DNA from: Streptomyces morookaense
GTDB lineage: Bacteria; Actinomycetota; Actinomycetes; Streptomycetales; Streptomycetaceae
Reading direction: 5' to 3'
Assembly (NCBI RefSeq): GCF_013030945.1
Contig: NZ_JABBXF010000012.1
Span: 124,001 to 188,000 of the forward strand
Length of the DNA: 64,000 bases
The notes beneath the pieces were generated by a model. That model had not been told where the DNA came from and did not search any database. It saw only the letters and a list, made by a program, of their open reading frames with translations. Position numbers and translations under genes: made by a program. Shown here one piece after another: positions 60,898-64,000 of this stretch. How positions within the stretch are numbered: the first letter of the stretch is position 1; each line of letters starts with the position of its first letter.

Positions 60898-60985
60898 CGA
60901 GGTCGGACCGGTTTCGACAAGTCCCGACAAGTCCTGACGCGTCCCGGCAGATCCCGCCGCCCGGACCGCCGGTGCCGTCGCCGTC

Positions 60986-61831
60986 TCAGCCCACGCTGAA
61001 CGAGCCGCCCGGCGGTTCGGGCGACGGCACCGCCTCCGCGTCGTGCACGGCCGCCGCCCCGCCGGTGAACCGGGCCAGGGCGGCGCCGTGCTCGACGCGC
61101 GCGGGAAAGGCGTCGCCCGCGGCCCGGCGGGCCAGGACGTCCAGCGGCAGTTCGGTGTGCGACGCCACGAGAACGGCGTTGCCGAAGCGGCGCCCGCGCA
61201 GCATCGGGGCCTCCGCGATCACGCACACGTGCGCGAAGGCGGCCGAGAACGTGGCCACTTGGGCCCGCAGGAAGGTGAACGGCGCCCCGTCGGCGAGGTT
61301 GGCCGCATAGCGGCCCCCGGGACGCAGGACGCGCGCGGCGGCATGCGCGTACTCGACCGAGGTGAGGTGCGCGGGCACCCGCGACCCGCCGAAGACGTCC
61401 GCGACGACGACATCGGCGGACGCAGCGGGCGAGGCCTCCAGAGCCTCCCGGGCATCCGCCGCGAGCACCTCGATCCCGGCCCCCTCCGGCAGCGGAAGGT
61501 GCTCGCCGACCAGGGCGATCAGCCCACGGTCCGCCTCGACGACCCGCTGCCGCGAACCCGGGCGGGTGGCGGCGAGGTAGCGGGGCAGGGTGAGGGCACC
61601 GCCGCCCAGGTGCAGCACGTCGAGCGGCCGGCCGGGCTCGGCCGCCGTGTCCAGGACGTGCGCGACGCGCTGCGCGTACTCGAACTCGAGGTGCGTCGGC
61701 TCGTCCAGGTCGACGTACGACTGGGGTGCGCCGTTCACGGTCAGCAGCCAGGCCCGGGCCCGGTCCACATCGGGCATCAGCTTGGCGGTGCCCCAGTCCA
61801 CATCGCGGGTCACGGGTATCGGTTCGTCCAC
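60986..61831 (-). CDS. Spermidine synthase-like protein
   Basis: A 281-residue methyltransferase-fold protein. LDVLHLGGGALTLPRYLAAT is the SAM/dcSAM site, followed by VVEADRGLIALVGEHLPLP and SADVVVADVFGGSRVPAHLT. It is like the SpeE-related proteins widespread in Streptomyces; true polyamine synthesis is unproven. GTG 61831 is chosen after GGGGGAG. It belongs to flanking chromosome. Confidence 0.85.
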   Translation of the reverse strand: MDEPIPVTRDVDWGTAKLMPDVDRARAWLLTVNGAPQSYVDLDEPTHLEFEYAQRVAHVLDTAAEPGRPLDVLHLGGGALTLPRYLAATRPGSRQRVVEADRGLIALVGEHLPLPEGAGIEVLAADAREALEASPAASADVVVADVFGGSRVPAHLTSVEYAHAAARVLRPGGRYAANLADGAPFTFLRAQVATFSAAFAHVCVIAEAPMLRGRRFGNAVLVASHTELPLDVLARRAAGDAFPARVEHGAALARFTGGAAAVHDAEAVPSPEPPGGSFSVG

Positions 61832-61865
61832 TCCCCCATTGTCTCCCGCGTCGCCCGCCGTGACG

Positions 61866-62084
61866 TCAGGGCGGCTCGCCCCCGGCACCGTGCACCGCCG
61901 CGCCGGCCGCGAAACCGTCCAGCCACGTCTGCATCATGTGCCGGACGACGGTCTTGAGCTGCTGAGCGGTGAGCACCTTCTCCAGATGTCCCTGCCGCAA
62001 CGCAAGCCTCGCCCGGCGCTCCGCCGCGACGAACAGCGCCATCTGGTCGGCCCTTTCGAGCGCTCCTCCCCACCGCTCTTCCAT
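61866..62084 (-). CDS. Small conserved-type hypothetical protein (72 residues)
   Basis: A short helical protein: MEERWGGALERADQMALFVA, then ALRQGHLEKVLTAQQLKTVV and RHMMQTWLDGFAAGA. Codon usage is typical for the region. It lies just upstream of the spermidine synthase-like gene on the same strand. Function unknown. Confidence 0.6.
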   Translation of the reverse strand: MEERWGGALERADQMALFVAAERRARLALRQGHLEKVLTAQQLKTVVRHMMQTWLDGFAAGAAVHGAGGEPP

Positions 62085-62245
62085 GTCTGCACTGTAGGCC
62101 GGTGCTTGACGGAGAGCACCTGGATATCGGCGCTTCCGGCGGGCGGGATGCTTGTCCGCAGCGGCTTATACCGGGCACGGGGTGCGGGCGCATGACGTTC
62201 GCCGACTTCGGTCCGTCCTGCACGGGCGTCGGTTACGCTCCTTCG

Positions 62246-62953
62246 ATGCCCGACCCCGCCGCGCCGTCCTCCGGCCCCGCCGAGCGCTGCACCCGTGCGC
62301 TGCTGTCCCCGTGGTCCCGCCTCGGGCTGCTCGTCGTCCTGCTCTCGGCCGCCGTGGCGGTCGTGCTCGCGTGCCGTCCCGAGCGGCTGCTCACCGAGGG
62401 GTGGCCGGAGCGGATGTCCGGCGGCCCCGCGGTCGTGCTGTTCGCGGCCGCGTACGGGCTGTGCACCGCGGCGTTCGTGCCGCGCCCCGTGCTCAACGTC
62501 GCCGCGGGCGCGCTCTTCGGCGGACCGGCCGGCACCGCCGCGGCGGTGGTGGGCACGGTGCTGGGCTCGGCCGTCTCCTTCGGCCTCGGGCGTCTGCTCG
62601 GCCAGGAGGCCCTGCGTCCCCTGCTGCGCGGCCGCTGGCTGACGGCGGCCGACCGGCAGCTGAGCCTGCACGGCTTCCGCTCGATGCTGGTCCTGCGGCT
62701 GCTTCCCGGGGTCCCGTTCGCCGCGGCGAACTACTGCGCCTCGGTGTCCCGGATGGGCTGGCTGCCCTTCCTCCTGGCGACCACCGCCGGCAGCATCCCG
62801 ACGACCGCCGCCTATGTCGTCGCGGGCAGCCACGCGGCGGCGCCCACCTCGCCGGCCTTCCTGGCCGCCATGGCCTTCCTCGCGGTGACGGGCGTGGCGG
62901 CGGCCGCGGTGGCCTGGCGGAGGCGGCCGGCCAAGGGTGCCGTGGCGCCGTGA
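62246..62953 (+). CDS. TVP38/TMEM64-family (VTT-domain) membrane protein
   Basis: A 235-residue membrane protein with about 5-6 helices. AAFVPRPVLNVAAGALFGGP, then VVGTVLGSAVSFGLGRLLGQ and LRLLPGVPFAAANYCASVSR are the VTT/DedA-like signature segments. It probably takes part in lipid or phosphoglycolipid traffic in the membrane. ATG 62246 chosen; an in-frame ATG at 62192 is possible. Confidence 0.87.
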   Translation: MPDPAAPSSGPAERCTRALLSPWSRLGLLVVLLSAAVAVVLACRPERLLTEGWPERMSGGPAVVLFAAAYGLCTAAFVPRPVLNVAAGALFGGPAGTAAAVVGTVLGSAVSFGLGRLLGQEALRPLLRGRWLTAADRQLSLHGFRSMLVLRLLPGVPFAAANYCASVSRMGWLPFLLATTAGSIPTTAAYVVAGSHAAAPTSPAFLAAMAFLAVTGVAAAAVAWRRRPAKGAVAP

Positions 62954-63098
62954 CGCCGGGGGAGGCCACCGCAGACTTCCCCGGAACCGGAACGTCCGTA
63001 TCCCGGACCTGCTCCGGCTTCATGACCATTTGATGAGCATTCCGCGAAGTCGGCCGCAGCGGCGGCTTTGCGCCCGCTTCCGCTCGTAGCCTGACCTC

Positions 63099-63272
63099 AT
63101 GCCGCCCACTCCGACCCCCGCCCAGCGGTCCCCCGAGGAGATCAACCGCTCGATCCGCGCCTTCCTCACGGCGCGCGGAGGCCGTGCCCTGACCAGGGCC
63201 GAGCGCAAGGTCTACGAGGAGTTGCTGGCCGAGTGGCACGCCGCGGAGCAGCACTGCCGGGCGGCGTGCTGA
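63099..63272 (+). CDS. Small hypothetical protein (57 residues)
   Basis: ATG 63099 starts a 57-residue charged helical protein reading MPPTPTPAQRSPEEINRSIR and ending EWHAAEQHCRAAC. A TAGCCT promoter-like hexamer lies 11 nt upstream, so it may be leaderless. The codon bias fits a real gene. It sits before the TetR gene on the same strand. Function unknown. Confidence 0.6.
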   Translation: MPPTPTPAQRSPEEINRSIRAFLTARGGRALTRAERKVYEELLAEWHAAEQHCRAAC

Positions 63273-63443
63273 GGGAGCACCCGCAGCATGGGCGGGCAGG
63301 ACGGCGAAAACCGCCGGTTTCGGGTGGTCCCCCGCGCCACCCGAAGCCGACGGCTGTTCCGGTCCTTCCCCGCCCCCGGCAAGGACAACCGGTCACCCGC
63401 TGAGTATATTGGCCCGGAGCCAGTCAACGCAGGAGTTATGCGT

Positions 63444-64000
63444 ATGTCCCCCCGGAGCGCAGCGGTCAACGAGGAGTTGCGCCGCCGTTCCCGGGACCGG
63501 CTGCTGCAGGCGACCGTGGAGCTCGTCGCCGAGCGGGGCTACGAGGCGACGACACTGGCGGACATCGCCGACCGGGCGGGCGCGGCGCGCGGCCTGGTCT
63601 CGTACTACTTTCCGGGCAAGGCGCAGCTGCTGCAGTCCGCCGTGCACCGGCTGATGCACCGGGAGCTGGCGGCCGGGCTGGAGCGCGAGCCGCGCACGGA
63701 GGACGGGCGCGAGCTGCTGGCACGGGCGATCGACGTGATCCTGGGGCTCGCCCGGGACCGGCCCCTGCTGATGCGCACCCATATGGCGGGTCTTCTCCGG
63801 GCCGAGGGGTTCATCCGGTGTCCGGAGCAGCAGCGGCTGGCGTCCCTGCTGCGCGAGACGGTGGCGGAGTACGGCTCCGCCGACCCGGAGTCCGACTACC
63901 GGATGCTGCGCGCCCATCTGATGGGAGCGGTGGTGGGCGTGCTGCTGCCGGGGGCACCGATGCCCGCGGAGCTGCTGCGGGCCGAGTTGTTCCAGCGGTA
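63444..64000 (+). CDS. TetR-family transcriptional regulator (3' end cut off by window)
   Basis: The first 185 codons are present. The N-terminal HTH reads LLQATVELVAERGYEATTLA then DIADRAGAARGLVSYYFPGK, typical TetR. The rest is the helical ligand-binding domain. ATG 63444 has AGGAG at 8 nt, better than ATG 63438. It is likely a housekeeping or efflux regulator in flanking DNA; no target can be named. Confidence 0.92.
   Translation, partial: MSPRSAAVNEELRRRSRDRLLQATVELVAERGYEATTLADIADRAGAARGLVSYYFPGKAQLLQSAVHRLMHRELAAGLEREPRTEDGRELLARAIDVILGLARDRPLLMRTHMAGLLRAEGFIRCPEQQRLASLLRETVAEYGSADPESDYRMLRAHLMGAVVGVLLPGAPMPAELLRAELFQR

Noticed and set aside
59408..64000. Right-hand genes as cluster members
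   Set aside because: Hotdog thioesterase, surface protein, spermidine synthase-like, VTT and TetR genes are ordinary Streptomyces genes, and SARP-like repeats stop at about 57650.

Overview
The window is high-GC (about 72%) actinobacterial DNA with GTG and TTG starts, tightly overlapping genes, SARP and AfsR regulators, a TTA codon in a tailoring gene and Streptomyces-type housekeeping genes on the right. It is almost certainly a Streptomyces chromosome. About 59 kb (1 to about 59290) is one large secondary-metabolite region; 59408-64000 looks like ordinary chromosome. No RNA genes, CRISPR arrays or insertion sequences were seen, and no gene-free stretch exceeds 300 bases.

Layout. 1-5337: a truncated SARP, a possible RiPP precursor coupled to a fused E1-like/YcaO cyclodehydratase, and a two-component system. 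5349-9426 (minus strand): an ACP-acyltransferase fusion whose nucleophile serine is replaced by glycine, a fatty acyl-AMP ligase, an orphan acyl-CoA carboxylase epsilon subunit and an ABM-fold protein. 9632-16137: a 57-residue ORF, acyl-CoA dehydrogenase, Sfp-type PPTase, thioesterase, SARP, ACP, ketoreductase, SchA/CurD protein and DUF1772 protein. 16223-23428: type II PKS core (KS-alpha, KS-beta), cyclases of several folds, SDR, ABM proteins and a dehydrogenase. 23622-35895: glycosyltransferase, LLM oxidoreductase, SDRs, three class A flavin monooxygenases, an N-hydroxylating monooxygenase, flavin reductase, O-methyltransferase and MarR. 36028-44409: TenA-like protein, asparagine synthetase-like amidotransferase, glutamine synthetase-like ligase, flavin halogenase and a secreted beta-helix protein. 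45060-50331: cupin, MetRS-like protein, FAD amine oxidase, BBE-like oxidase, a small unknown and an SDR. 50410-59284: second TenA-like protein, MMPL and POT transporters, AfsR-like regulator and a B12-binding radical SAM protein.

How the genes fit together. The KS pair, the many cyclases, the amidotransferase, the halogenase and the flavoenzymes resemble clusters for pentangular polyphenols and polycyclic xanthones with a lactam (xantholipin, lysolipin). The distinguishing feature is a hydrazine cassette: a lysine/ornithine N-hydroxylase, a cupin, a MetRS-like protein and a DAO-type FAD oxidase. These match the enzymes that make hydrazinoacetic acid in s56-p1 and triacsin biosynthesis, except that the cupin and MetRS parts are separate overlapping genes here. 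With the glutamine synthetase-like and asparagine synthetase-like ligases, this suggests delivery of hydrazine to a polyketide carboxylate to form an N-amino lactam. The best guess for the product is a (chloro)albofungin-like N-amino-lactam xanthone. That assignment is inference: no cytochrome P450 for a methylenedioxy bridge lies in the window, and the cluster runs off its left edge.

Regulation. Direct repeats related to CTCGAGN at 11-nt spacing (SARP-box-like) precede most transcription units, which fits three SARP-family regulators. A separate CTTGANNNTCAAG palindrome lies upstream of both the MarR gene and one flavin monooxygenase. Strong inverted repeats separate most convergent units. 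The YcaO/precursor pair at the left edge could be a second, RiPP-type system or part of a RiPP-polyketide hybrid.
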